Positions 11,339 to 22,667 of a stretch of 64,000 nt of DNA are shown in pieces; within the stretch, counting starts at the first letter, position 1, and each line of letters begins with the position of its first letter. The DNA lies in NCBI GenBank assembly GCA_028274465.1, contig CM051455.1:110730261-110794260 (forward strand), written 5' to 3'. Source of the DNA: Plantago ovata. Taxonomy: Eukaryota; Streptophyta; Magnoliopsida; Lamiales; Plantaginaceae. The position numbers and the translations under genes are program-made. The notes under the pieces were generated by a model. That model saw nothing but the letters and a program-made list of their open reading frames with translations, did no database searches and was not told where the DNA came from.

Positions 11339-13732
11339 TTAATTATCCAATAGTGGATGTCCATTAACATGTTCAAGAATGCGTCCAGTGGAAACCCAAG
11401 TCTTAAGTTTTTCAACTTTGACTTGTTTTCTACTTGCTGAGGAACTAGGAGGTTTTGAGTTGAAAGACTTTTGATTCGTGCTGATGAAGTCCACTTTCTG
11501 ATGTGGTGACTTGCTTGGTTGACCTTTTTGCTGAACATACTTTTCAGTAAGTTCTTTTCTAGCAAGGTTCCTTCTAACCCTAGCATTAAGAGTCTTTTCA
11601 GAACTCTTAGGCTTGATTTTCTTCATCTCTTTGAAGTATCTTTGCTGACTTTGCTTATAGTCGTGAAAAAGTTGACTTTGCTTGGTTTTGAAACCGAGTC
11701 CACTTTTCGGAGAATGCTGAGCTTTTGTGTCAGCAACCTTACTTGATTCAGGTTTGTCAGCAAAGGTCTTCTGATTACTTTTAGTAATCTCGCCTTTTGA
11801 GTTAACAATTTGCTTTTCAGCAACTTGTTTGGCGGAATGCTTCACAGCATGCTTCTTCTTTCCAGTTTGCTTCTCAGCAACCTGTTTTCCTTTTAAAGTC
11901 TTGTTACTTTGAGTAGCAACAGCGGACTTTATGGTCGTAGTTACTTGACCAAACTGATAGAGTTCTGGTAGACCACTATCAGTAGCACGTACAAAGGAAA
12001 TCGGTGATTTATCTTTACTCAAGATTTCTACGTCATCACCTTCATACGTTGCACCTAAACCTTCTTTCTGAGATGGATCTCTCAAATAAGAGTTTAGTTC
12101 AGTCAGCGTATTACTTGCGTCAGCATAAGATTTGAAATTGATTTTCATCTTTTTCATTTCTTGGATTTCAGCAAGTAACTTTAGAATTGAGGACTGATAT
12201 TCTTCCAATTCTAATGCCATTTGAGAATTCTTCTATGTAGCTTCAGCAATCAACTTCTTAAGACGCCTTATTTCAGCATCCTTTTCTTCTGTCTCTTCCT
12301 TCAGCAAGACATACTTTTTAGTAGTCTGCTTGGTCAGAGTTTCAGCAATCTGTAGTTTCTCTTGCTGTCTGCTCAGAGTTTTCTCAAATCTTTCGATTTC
12401 TCCTTGAATCTTATCAAGGTCAATCTCGTCTTCACTTTTTGAGTCTGAGTCAGAGGTAGGATTATTTACCTGACCGGCCATGAGGCAGAACTCGTAATTT
12501 GACACATCTGGATAAGCTTCCATAGCTATTCCACAAACTTCTTTGCCAATCTCCACATCTAGAGTGGCTTCTTCATCGTCAGTGTCTGAGCTTTCATCCT
12601 CACTGTCTTCGGAGCTAGTATCAATGCATAATGCATCGATTTTTGCTTGAAGCTTCTTCTTTTCTTCAGCAATAAAAGCTCTTTTGAACTTCTTATTCTT
12701 TTCAGCAGATTTGCCTTTCACCAAAGGGCAATTAGCTTTGAAGTGTCCAGGCTTTTTGCAGTAAAAGCAGAGATCATTTCCAACTGCTGGTTCTTCTGAT
12801 GAAGTTTCTTGCTGAGCTTGCTTGTTCGGCGAGCTAGTCTCATTCTTGTACTTATGGTAGTTGTTACCAAGATGCTTTTTCAGCTTCTCTTTTGCTTTTC
12901 GCCTTTCAAGTTCCTTGCTGATAAATTTCTTCATGTTTTTGACAACCAAAGAGTTTTCATCAGTAGGCTCTTTATCATTCTTCTTTTCATAAGATGACGG
13001 CTTTGCAGCAAGAGCAATGTTTTGCGATTTTTCAGCAAACACATTTTCTCTTTGCTTTGTCTCATAATTGACAGTAGCAAGATGAGAGAACAACTCTGTA
13101 GGTGTGATGTTTGGCATTCCTTGATTGTAGTAGAAATTCTGAGTGTGGATCCATTCTTGATTCAGACTTCTGATGATGGTTTTCAGCTTCTCAGAATCTG
13201 AGTAAAGATTTCCAACACCCAAGGCTGCCATTTCACTAACAAGAGTTGTGAATCTGAAATCCAAGTCTTCCAGTGACTCGTTTGTACCTTGTTAAAAGTT
13301 TTGAAACTTTAATTTAAGTACTTCAAGTTTGTTTTCCTTGGTTTTGTCAGATCCAGCACAAAGATCTTGAACCATTTTCCAAACTTCCTTAGCAGGTTTA
13401 GCACCCCACAGTTTGCACTGTATGGTATCTGGAGTTGATCGAATGATGATGTTTCTTGCATGGCCATCAAGACGGAATCTCTTGGCTTCATCGGAAGTCC
13501 ATTCCTCTTTTGGTTTTGGCACAACGGTATCAACCGGTTCGCCTAAGATAGTTTCCTTTCCCGCTTCAGTGGTCTTGTGAGGGAAACTCCTTTCAACCTT
13601 AGTGATCTTGATAGGTCCATCATTAATGACAGTCACCATCTCATCACTAATGGCCTCAAGATGTAGCATCATGTTGTTTCGCCATTTTTCGTAGTTTTCC
13701 AGCTTCAGCAGGGGAGCATCTCCTAAAGACAT
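11339..13732 (-). pseudogene. SIRE-1 gag with zinc knuckle and acidic linker
   Basis: The ATG at 13732 gives MSLGDAPLLKLENYEKW, followed by the capsid domain (RNIIIRSTPDTIQCKLWGAK and a conserved SLNQEW block). A CCHC zinc knuckle, CFYCKKPGHFKANC, stands about 170 residues into the second part. After that come an acidic Ser/Asp/Glu stretch, a coiled-coil-like heptad region (EIERFEKTLSRQQEKLQ), and a long Lys/Gln/Ser-rich tail before the protease. This extended gag tail is longer than in most copia elements and fits Sireviruses. The protein would coat and package element RNA. Broken. Confidence 0.8.
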
Positions 13733-13831
13733 CTTGTCAGCAAAGCACTACCAAACTGATCAAGTGAGAGTGATTTACGGAAAACACCTAAGGGGATCTA
13801 GGTATCAGTGCTGAAGGTTAAAGAACCTCCA

Positions 13832-13843
13832 GCTCTGATACCA
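13832..13843 (-). promoter_or_regulatory. Primer-binding site of SIRE-1
   Basis: Minus-strand TGGTATCAGAGC lies 2 nt after the LTR end. It is the standard initiator-methionine tRNA complement of plant Ty1/copia elements. Confidence 0.85.
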
Positions 13844-13845
13844 CT

Positions 13846-15422
13846 TGTTGGTCCCTTTAGACAACAAGAAAAGACTAGAGGGGGGGGGGGGTGAATAGTC
13901 TTTTCAAACTTTCGTCGTTTAAAACTTTCTCAGCAAGTGCTTATTACTTTTCAGTAATGAGTTTGCTGATACTTAACTTTCTCAGCAAGCGCAAGTTACT
14001 TTGCAGTAACTAGGTTTGCTGATACTTAAAATCAGAGAGCGGAAGTCTTTGATACAATAAGTGCTCTTTCAGTAACTAAAGGTTTCAGCAAGTGATGTGA
14101 GTGACTGTGTACAGATAGATATGATTTGCGGAAAACCAAATACAGTAAGTAAATCACACAAACACTTTTATAGTGGTATCTGAGAGTGGCGTAATCTCTC
14201 AACTAATCCACTTTGTCCTTTCTAGGACTGCATCCACTAAGATAAGATTGAGGTTCCTTACAACACCTATCTAGAGCGATTCAAACAAAAACCAAAGCAC
14301 ACTTGCTTCGTCTCCAACCTAATCTAGAGAACGCAACCTTGTTCTCCACCAAACTTGGTACTTTTAATCAGCAAAACTATGCTCGATTAAGTTCCCCCTG
14401 AATATCACACCTGAAAGGGTGTATTTTCAATTAGAGAGGTTTGGGATGAGATAACTTAATTATAACTTATTCACTTACAACAAGTAATCTAAGAAATAAA
14501 ACTTTGAATACTTTGCAGTAAACAAGTTTGATTATTTCTGGTGTCAAGACTTGTTCTTGTTCGAAAGAAAGAAAGAACACTTAACTAATTTCTTAGTCAT
14601 GTAAATTCTACTTCTTCACAAGTAGCTTTTTCAAGCTTTAAGTCTTGGAACGGATCAATGACAGTAGAGAGTATTGAAGGGTTTGTGAGTTTAAGCACAA
14701 GTGAGAGTATGATCACATTGTTGACACACTTCAACTCTTTGCCGGATGACCTCTATTTATATTGAAAATAAGGAGCCGTTTGAATTTCAAATTCTAAGGC
14801 TTTTGTTCCTTGAAATGTCACTATCTTGCTTTTGTACTTTCAGCAGCGTCCTTGTTTGTCTTCTAGTCTTCATGTCCTTCACGTGCATGCTTTGCATTTA
14901 ATGCTTATATGAATAGAATTCAAACAATAACATTGGAGCGCAAATACAAGTACTTTCAGCAAGAGGTCACATATGTTACATCAGCAAGTGGTCAGTCTCA
15001 GTTTCAGCAAGCACAACCTACTCTGTCGTTTAGATTTTCACTTATGCAATGTTGTTGCTGAAGTTTCCACTTTCTGAGCAATATGTGCCTTTGTAGATAC
15101 CAGTCTTCAGAAATCTTCTAGTCTTCAGTCTTCGAAATCTTCAGGATTCTGAGCGGTTCTAAATGCTTCAATAGTTTGTTTGTAGAAACAAAGTACATCA
15201 TCAGCAAATGCTTCAATAGGTTGTATTTATTTTCAGAAAACAAGATACATCATAAGCTTTAAAACCAACCTATCTAGCACCTATTCTAAGTCTTCAGCAA
15301 ACGTTCCTCTTTTACAATGTCCTTAAAATTCTAAATTCCTATGGACCTTAAGAGTACTAGTTACTGGACTTTCCTTAATTTAGCATGGTTAATTGCTCAT
15401 CAAAATTACAAGTTTCCTAACA
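13846..15422 (-). repeat. 5' LTR of SIRE-1 (about 1,577 bp)
   Basis: On the minus strand it runs from TGTTAGGAAACTTG (15422) to GGGACCAACA (13846). A TATA-like AATATAAATAGAGG is near 14765-14752. The LTR contains about a dozen TCAGCAA/TTGCTGA words and a G-homopolymer near 13880. The LTR end is 46 bp from the MORC 5' exon donor. Confidence 0.85.
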
Positions 15423-15468
15423 CTAACAAAACAACTCTGGTCACCAAACCAAAATAAGAAGTACGTAC

Positions 15469-15804
15469 CTGCAGTATGCAAACCACAGGCTCACTGATCT
15501 CATAATCCCCTGCTTTCTAGAACTGCTTACAACTATTAACCCCTTTCTCTTTCTTGACCGCAATATTTCGCTTACCAGCAGAAACTTGTTCATGTCTCAC
15601 CAGAGTAGTGCTAGTATGATCATGGGTAGTAAGTGGTATCGGTTTCTGAAGCGCCAACCATTCTTCTGGAGTAAGTGGGTCAAGAAACCCAAGCGGCAGG
15701 ACCGTTTTGACTCGCTTCCTCTTCCTAGAGCTCAACTCCGCGTCCCAATTCGAGTCCCAACTTTGATTACCTAGTATATTTTCTTCCTTGGCACAGTTAA
15801 ACAT
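15469..15804 (-). pseudogene. MORC-family gene, 5' coding exon
   Basis: On the minus strand an ATG at 15804 opens MFNCAKEENILGN, followed by a basic nuclear-localisation-like RKRKRVK and LPLGFLDPLTPEEW, a pattern seen near the N-terminus of plant MORC proteins. It ends NSCKQF, then KAGDYE, which matches the conserved CKQFWKAGDYE entry to the GHKL ATPase domain. The Trp codon expected in that motif is TAG here (near 15518), a premature stop. A strong splice donor CAG then GTACGTAC ends the exon at 15469. The next exons (ATPase Bergerat fold) are not visible: SIRE-1 and the gap occupy the intron. With the 4090-5768 exons this is one gene, now a pseudogene. Confidence 0.75.
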
Positions 15805-17749
15805 TGTCAAGGTTCTTCAAGTTAATTTTGCCTTCTATTGCACCAGATTGTTACGATTTTCCTGCAAAGATTGAATTTGTTTCTGTTTTCAGATGATGAT
15901 GGATGAACAGAGACTGAGGATCATTTGAAGTTGATGGAATATTGTAGTAATGGGGAGAAGAAGATGGGGCGCCAAAAGAAACTGCCACTAACTAATGGGG
16001 CTGGGATCGGGTTCGAGTTCTATATACTTCGGCTTGGGATAAAAAAATATCAATCAGAAACAAGAGTAGAAGAAAATTATTGTAGATCCTACATCAGTCA
16101 CTGGCATAAGTTAAAATTAACTTATTAATCTGCTTAATTCTCCAATCAAAGGAGGATTATGGTTTTTTTTTTTAACTAAAGAAATTTATTAAGCAGTAGT
16201 AGGATCAAGAGATCATCCTAAAATGATGACAAGACTGTTCGAAATCTTGTTTGAATCAATAGATACATCAAAAATCAACCAATCCAGGCACGAATTCCAT
16301 TCTTGGTAGTAAAACCTTAGAGATACACAAAAGGGGAAGGTTGGATCTAAGGTGAATTTATGCTTGCTTCCCTTGCAAGCTGGTCCACAAGGGGGGAGTA
16401 AGGTTATCATGATATATAATAGTATAAAGCATAAACGGAGTGGAATACGAAAATTATTTGTAAACACGGAGAACTTATATGAACCATAAACGGATTAGTG
16501 GAATACGAAAATTATTTGTAAAACACGACGAAACTTATATGAAACATAAACGGAGTGCAATACGAAAATTATTTGTTAAACACGACGAAACTTATACTGT
16601 ATGGAATATAAATAAATTAGAATACGAAAATTATTAGTAAAACACGATGAAACAGTTAAACTAAAAAGTTAAAATACCCTTTGGAACTTGAAAGTTAGAG
16701 GGGAGGAGACTAACAATGAGGATTGTTGGGGAGAGAGGAGGAGGTGTTCACTCCCTTTATATGAGACCTTTGGGGACGGTCCATCAATGACCTAATTAGC
16801 CTAATTGTATATTAGGTAGTTGGTCTAGGTTAGGTAAAAGATATTATAGGATCTCTAAGATTTTGTCATATCTTTAGCGATTAAGTAAGATGGAGTGGAT
16901 CTGGCATATTTTAAAATGTTTTGTTCTATACTTATCAGTTAGTATCTAGATTGATATTCTTTCCATAGTTATTCGTTGTAGAGCTATTATAAATAGAAAT
17001 CATTGTACATCTTTTTCATTATGTTATGAATATACAGAGTTAGAGTCATATCTATTCCAAAGGTTCCCTTGGGTCAATTCCTCCTTTAATGGAGTTACCT
17101 ATGTCGTTAGGTATAGTTCGAATCGGCCAAATTCGATGTCATCCATTAATGGAGTTGTTCAAGCCATTGATCACCACACGGATGGATATAATCCGAGAAA
17201 TATCTCATCAATAGATGATTAGAATTCTCGGTATCATTAATTACAAAACCAATATATATCTACATGGAAAAGAATTCTTACTAATCTTATTTAATAAGGT
17301 AACTTAAAAGTTATATTCACACTTCGACTATTCCTAAGTAGTTTCCTTGTCGCGCATGTTATTCCTTATTCCTTCACAAATAATCGACACCTCAAGAATA
17401 TGTGAAATTCTAGTAAAGTCAAGATTATAAGAACATAAGGAAAAAAAATCTCTTAGTATTACACATTCACCTAATTCATACTAGTTAGATGTAGATTTTC
17501 TTATTATTTAGAAAAAAAATCATAGATATATATCATCACTGCAAATCACAATATATCTGGTGGCTCAAACGGGAGGATGTGAGAACAAAAACTGTTAACA
17601 AAAGCACCACAGCACTAGGTGTGCCTCTTTATTACAAGCACGTGTAATAAAAATTTAGAAAACAAAAACACAATAAATTCACCTTTATGCATTGACCATG
17701 CAATCTTTTGAATCTAAACGTACATCCAATAATACATATACATAGTTCG
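15805..17749. other. MORC 5' flank and AT-rich intergenic DNA
   Basis: Just upstream of the MORC exon, a minus-strand acceptor-like TCTTTGCAG near 15866 suggests a 5'-UTR intron. No further gene is supported. The region around 16960-17060 has TATAAATAGAAATC followed by a TTATGAATATACAG stretch, which resembles the R region of a small copia LTR. I could not find both ends, so I do not call it. The rest is AT-rich with no recognisable coding sequence. Confidence 0.5.
16415..16650. repeat. Minisatellite, unit about 62-67 bp, about 4 copies
   Basis: The text GAATACGAAAATTATT(T/A)GTAAA recurs four times. Between copies lie ACACGACGAAACTTATA and CATAAACGGAGTG. The unit length drifts a little and the last copy is degraded. 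Confidence 0.75.
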
Positions 17750-19265
17750 TGTTCGTCCCTTTAAACAACAAGAAAAGACTAGAGGGGGGTTGAATAGTCT
17801 TTTCAAACTTTTGTCATTTAAAAACTTTCTCAGCAAGTGCTTATTACTTTTCAGTAATGAGTTTGCTGGTACTTAACTTTCTCAGCAAGTACTTGTTACT
17901 TTTCAGTAACGAGTTTACTGGTATTTTAAAAACAGAGTGCGGAAGACTTTATACAATAAGTGATTTTCAGAGAGTGCTAGTTTCAGCAAACGAGCAGAGT
18001 GACAGTGTACAATAAGTGTAGCTTGCTGAAAACTAAATGCGGTAAAGTAAATCACACAAACACTTTTATAGTGGTATCTGAGAGTGGCGTCATCTCTCAA
18101 CTAATCCATTTTGTCCTTTCTAGGACTGAATCCACTAACATAAGATTGAGGTTCCTTACAAATCCTATCACTAATGATTCTTCAGAAACCAAAGCACACT
18201 TGCTTCGTTTCCAACCTAACTAGAGAACTGTAACCCTTGTTCTCCACCAAACTTGGGACTTATAATCAGCAACACAATGCTTGATTAATTCCCCCTGAAT
18301 TTCACGCCTGAAAAAGGGTGTTTATCAGTTAGAGAGGTTTGGGATGAGATGACTTGAGTATAACTTTTCAGCTATAACAAGTTATCTAAAGAAACACAAC
18401 TTGTAATACTTTTCAGTAAGCAAGTTAAGTTGTTTCTGGTGTCAAGACTTGTTCTTGTTCAAAAAAAAGAACACTTAAATAATTTCTTAGCCGTGAATGT
18501 TTTACTTCTTCACAAGTAGCTTTTGTTTCCAGCTTAAGTCTTGGAACGGATCAATAGGCAGTAAAGAGTATAGAAGATTGAGTGTTTAAGCACAAGTGAG
18601 AGTTTGATCACGTTGTTGACACACTTCTACTCTTTGCCACATGACCTCTATTTATAGTATACCAAGGGAGCCGTTTGAATTTCAAATTCTAAGACTTTGC
18701 ACCTTAAGATGTCACTATCTTGCTTTTGTACTTTCAGCAGCGTCCTTCATTTGTCTTCTACTCTTCATGTTCTTCGCGTGCCTATTTTGCATTTAATGTT
18801 CATTTGAATCAAATTCAAAATGTGAACGTTGGAGCCAAAATGCAAGTACTTATTCAGCAAGGAGGTCACATATGTTTTTCAGCAAGTGGCCAGTCTCAGT
18901 TTCAGCAAGCAGAACCTACTCTGTCATATAGATTTTCACTTATGCGAGTTGTTGCTGAAAATCTCACTTTCTGAGCAACATGTGCCTTTGTAGATATCTT
19001 TCTCAGAATTCTTCTAAGTCTTCAGTCTTCGAATCTTCAAGTTTCTGAGCGGTTCTAGTGCTTCAATAGTTCATTTGTAAAAACAAAGTACATCATCAGC
19101 AAACTAAAGCACCTAACTAGTACCTACACTAAGTCTTCAGCAAACGTTCCTCTTTTACAATGTCCTTAAAATTCTAAATTCCTATGGACCTTAAGAGTAC
19201 TAGTTACTGGACTTTCCTTAATTTAGCATGGTTAATTGCTCATCAAAATTACAAGTTTCCTAACA
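17750..19265 (-). repeat. 3' LTR of SIRE-2 (about 1,516 bp)
   Basis: It is bounded by TGTTCGTCCC on the left and TTTCCTAACA on the right, aligning along its length with the SIRE-1 LTR. It also carries many TCAGCAA words, for example around 18850-18960. Confidence 0.85.
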
Positions 19266-19280
19266 AATTTCCCCCTTTTT
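19266..19280 (-). promoter_or_regulatory. Polypurine tract of SIRE-2
   Basis: Minus-strand AAAAAGGGGGAAATT abuts the 3' LTR, where plus-strand DNA priming occurs in this family. Confidence 0.8.
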
Positions 19281-19526
19281 GATGTTAGCAATCCATGGCT
19301 AAATTAATTGTTACCCTTTTAGAGGTTTCTGATGTTGAATAAATCAGTGGATTAGTGCAAACATACTTGAATAATAAAACAGTAAGCATAAATAGTTTGC
19401 ATAATCAGAAACCAATAAGAGTCAAAAAGTTCATTGCTGATAGTTATCTTTCAGTAAGTTTACAAGAAAGCTCATAGATAACTAAAGTATTCAGCAAACA
19501 AAAGAAAACAAAGCTTTTACAAGGGA

Positions 19527-21758
19527 CTAATCTATTGCAGAAGATTTTCTAAGAATTTCCCTTACACTCTTCTCAACAAGAGCAGAGAATTCAACATAGT
19601 CCTTCTCGTAATCTTCAAGTAGCTTACGGACTTCAAGTTGAATAATCCTTGCATTCTTGCAGGCAGTATAATGATGGTTTTCACCATTCATCTCTTTGTA
19701 CTGAATTACCCACAAATGCATGCCCTAATTGCTAGCATGTAGAAGTTGAGTGTCTGAAATACCCTTGTTGGCATGAATCTTCCTTAACCAGAGAAGATCT
19801 TCTTCTTGATCCTTAGGAGTGAGATAAAAGTACTCATAAGGAATCAAGCCATACTTCTTTTTGGACTTCTTGGTTAAAGGGTCACTGTAGTAAGCAACAT
19901 CCATCGGCTTGATTAAATCATGCTCTTGTTTTAGCTTCTTGCTGATGGAAGTTCTTCTTACCAAGATCTCTAAGTTCAGCCATTTTGCAGCAATATTCCT
20001 TGGGTAGGGAGGAGGAACCCTTTCTTTTCTTGCAACTTTCAATTCAATCCAAGTGTACATTTGATTCAGTACAGCAGTTGGAAAGAAATCATTGACCAAA
20101 AGATCTTCCAGCTTTATGATCCAGCAACCATGGAAGTTTCTTATCACATTCTGAGTGGTTTCCTCATTGCTGGTCTTTGTATAATTAATGCCAGTGCCAA
20201 TTGCAATGTTAGCAAGCCTTCTTTCTTCCTGTCTTTGCTTTCTTCTTCTTGACTTAGCATTATCATGATCTTTTGCTGAAGATCTGGAGTCAGAAGAGAA
20301 CTGTTTGGATTGGCCAGATGGAGTTAAGGCAGAAATAGGCTTAGCTCTTATAGCTTGAGCTATTGTTTGGTCATCATCTTCATTCAGATCTTGATGACTT
20401 TCCATGTGACAGAATTCTTGAGTTTCAGTAGAAGTTCTTCTCCTTTTTGGATTTGCTGAACTTCTCTCAGAATCTGTTTCAGCTCTTTTCTTAGAACTTT
20501 GCTCTGTTTCAGCAAGAAGTTCTCTGGGAGGTGGTCCAGGAAGTTTTAATAGCGCTTCAGCAGAACAGGGATTAGTTGATCTGTGTCTTGAAGACTTTCA
20601 TTTTCTAGATTCTCCCCCCTTAGACATGGATTACATCATAGGTCTGATGTGTAAAGAGAAAAACTCATTGCAATTTTCAGCAAGAGTATTTAGGCTGTTG
20701 TATTTCAGAATCATGTCTTGTTGATCTGTGGTTAGCTTAGACAATTCTTCCTTAATAAAAGCCAGATTCTCTTCATGTCTGCGCTCATTGTTGACTTTTT
20801 CTTCTAGCATAGCCTGAGCCTTTGTCAATGCGCTTTTAGCAAGCTTGAGTGCCTGACTGACATCTTCTTCATAGCTTTTGTGGTGTAGACTAATGTCTTT
20901 CTGAGCTATGGTAAGTGTAGTAGCGCGTCTCAGTATAGTATTCAGTAATTTGCCAATGTTAAGCGGACTCTCAGCAAGCAAGTCATCATCCTCTTCTTGG
21001 CATGCTTTGTGAACAACCATTAGTGCCTTTATTCTAGGACTAAACTCCTCAACGTTTGGGAACGACACTAGAGAGGGAGTAAGTGAATGAGCTTTGATTT
21101 CAGTTGCGAACCGATCATCATTTCTCAGCAAGCGACTTCTCTCAGCATCTCCTTCATCAGTTAAGAGACATGGTGGAGGAATTTCTACCACTGTGGGTTC
21201 AACTTTCTTTGTCTTTTCTTCTTCATTTGCTGAGAAGTTAGATAGATCTTCTTCGTCATCAGATTCGTCAAGGCCAGCAACCTTGATTCCCAAATCTTTA
21301 GCTTCAGACACTTCTGGTTGAGTGGTTGCTGAGGGCAACTCTTTGGACTTAACAACTGGAGTTTCACAAGTAGTAAGTGGAAGGGAGGAGACTTCCGTGT
21401 TGTTCACTCCTGAAGATTGAGCAATATCTAGATTCTTTGTATGTCTGTCATGAATCTGTAGACTATTCTGAGATGCTCTTTGATAATCTTCATCCATTTC
21501 TTCTTCTTCTCCAAGGTTTGGATCAGTGACCTTAGCTTTGAGTAATGCTAACTCGGCATCAGAAAGCTTAGCTTTGCCTTTGTGCATTTCAGCACGCTTT
21601 CTGGCGTACTCTTCTTCAGTTTCACCAACTTGTTCAGTTGTTGGAGTACTTGTCTCAGCAGAAGTAGGAGTAGATTCTTGTTGCTGACTGGGAGTTTGAT
21701 CAGCTTGCTGATTCTCAGTGTTTTGATTTTCAGTTTCAACAATTGTCATTTTTAGCAT
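19527..21758 (-). pseudogene. SIRE-2 3' passenger ORF region (C-terminal part)
   Basis: Two long minus-strand open stretches lie here. The first part (from about 21758) is very acidic and rich in Thr, Ser, Glu and Gln. It then becomes helical with heptad-like spacing (LKLAKSALTKAQAMLEEKVNNERR) and looks like a coiled coil. The second part has a basic patch (KSRRRKQRQEERR), then an ordered segment with Trp and aromatic residues (YTWIELKVARKERVPPPYPRN, YGLIPYEYFYL). I recognise no enzyme and no membrane segment. By position it is the Sirevirus env-like gene, but the content suggests an intracellular protein. It starts inside the ORF, so the N-terminus is absent. Broken. Confidence 0.55.
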
Positions 21759-21819
21759 AGGAGACTCTTTGTCTTATCAATTTGGAGGATTAAGCATAGC
21801 AATTGGACCTTGTTGTTTA

Positions 21820-22438
21820 TCAATTCTTGCTTGTGAGCTAGCAATTCTTCGGAGATTGACAACCTTCGTTGGTAACATTGTATCTCACGATTTTTCTACT
21901 TTTATTTATTTCTTTCAACATGTTTTCATTCAATCTTGCTTTGATTCTTGTTGATTGCAATTTATCTATGAGTAGCTAAATCTATCGTTGGTGATAGTAT
22001 GTGATTTCATAGCTAGGGTTCTTAATTATGCATGATTGGCTATAACGCGATTCAGAGTTGACTTATTGCTTTATTTCTTTGATCTATCTAAGCCCTCTAT
22101 CTTCGTAGTGTTGAATTGAACGGAACACATTGGACAATTCATGATCTTAGATTTCTATGCAAACGTTCAAGTACTTCATGCATGATTATTAACTTGATGC
22201 TTTGAATGATCATACTATCGCTAACTTCCATTATTATTGATAAGAAAATCTGTGCTAAGTCGTTTGTTGAGTTTATAGTTTAAGTTAAATTAGATAAAGC
22301 TAGTTATAGTCCTTAGAGATCGACACTCGAGGTTATTTTACTTCAACACTACGTACCTTGGTTTTCGTTGAGTTGTGAATTGCCTTTGGCTAAAAACAAA
22401 TTTATTTGATTAATTGAATCTGACAAATTCGGTTCATA
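21820..22438 (+). repeat. Athila-family LTR fragment (R-U5 side)
   Basis: From AATTCTTCGGAGATTGACAA to about GACAAATTCGGTTCAT it follows the 3' half of the Athila LTRs at 50342, 57797 and 60764, including the ATGAGTAGCTAAA, CTTCGTAGTGTTGA and GTTGTGAATTGCCTTTGGCT landmarks. The U3 half is absent. It is joined directly to a truncated SIRE LTR at 22439. Confidence 0.8.
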
Positions 22439-22555
22439 AAAAACTCATTACTGAAAAGTAATAAGCCCTTGCTGAGAAAGTTTTTAAACGACGAAAGTTT
22501 GAAAAGACTATTACCCCCCCCTCTAGTCTTTTCTTGTTGTTTAAAGGGACAATCA
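22439..22555 (+). repeat. Truncated 5' LTR end of SIRE-3
   Basis: The last 117 bp of the SIRE LTR matches the complement of 13846-13962, including a C-homopolymer and TTTTCTTGTTGTTTAAAGGG. The PBS TGGTATCGGAGC follows at 22558-22569. Confidence 0.8.
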
Positions 22556-22667
22556 AGTGGTATCGGAGCTGGAGGTTCTTTAACCTTCAGCACTGAACCT
22601 AGATCCCCTTAGGTGGTTTCCGTAAATCACTCTTACTTGATCAGTTTGGTAGTCTTTTGCTGACAGG

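Larger units (their letters stand above)
5926..15422 (-). mobile_element. Sirevirus-like Ty1/copia element SIRE-1
   Basis: Minus-strand order: 5' LTR (15422-13846), methionine-tRNA-type PBS, gag with a zinc knuckle, protease, integrase, reverse transcriptase, RNase H, a hairpin-rich spacer, and an extra 3' ORF that runs into the gap at 5926. Integrase before RT is the Ty1/copia order. The RT/RNase H wording (FFLGLQ-type, KYVKGT, GLWYPKDSGLELVGYSDAD) and a post-pol ORF place it with Sireviruses. It lies between the MORC 5' exon (15469) and the next visible MORC exon (5768), in the same orientation as that gene. The 3' LTR is not seen. The element is broken, with several breaks in gag and pol. 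Confidence 0.85.
17750..21770 (-). mobile_element. 3' end of a second Sirevirus-like element (SIRE-2)
   Basis: Read on the minus strand, an ORF region (21758-19527) is followed by a polypurine tract and a complete LTR (19265-17750) of the same family as SIRE-1. Gag and pol are absent. The piece ends near 21770, close to an Athila LTR fragment. It supplies the C-terminal part of the 3' ORF region that SIRE-1 loses in the gap. Broken fragment. Confidence 0.8.

Noticed and set aside
13832-13843. tRNA-like sequences near LTR ends
   Set aside because: They are primer-binding sites complementary to tRNA 3' ends. No cloverleaf is present.
15925-16128. Short frame upstream of the MORC 5' exon
   Set aside because: Antisense to the gene, 67 residues, with no recognisable domain.
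16700-17300. Possible solo copia LTR with TATAAATAG
   Set aside because: I could not find matching TG and CA ends or a target duplication, so it is not called.
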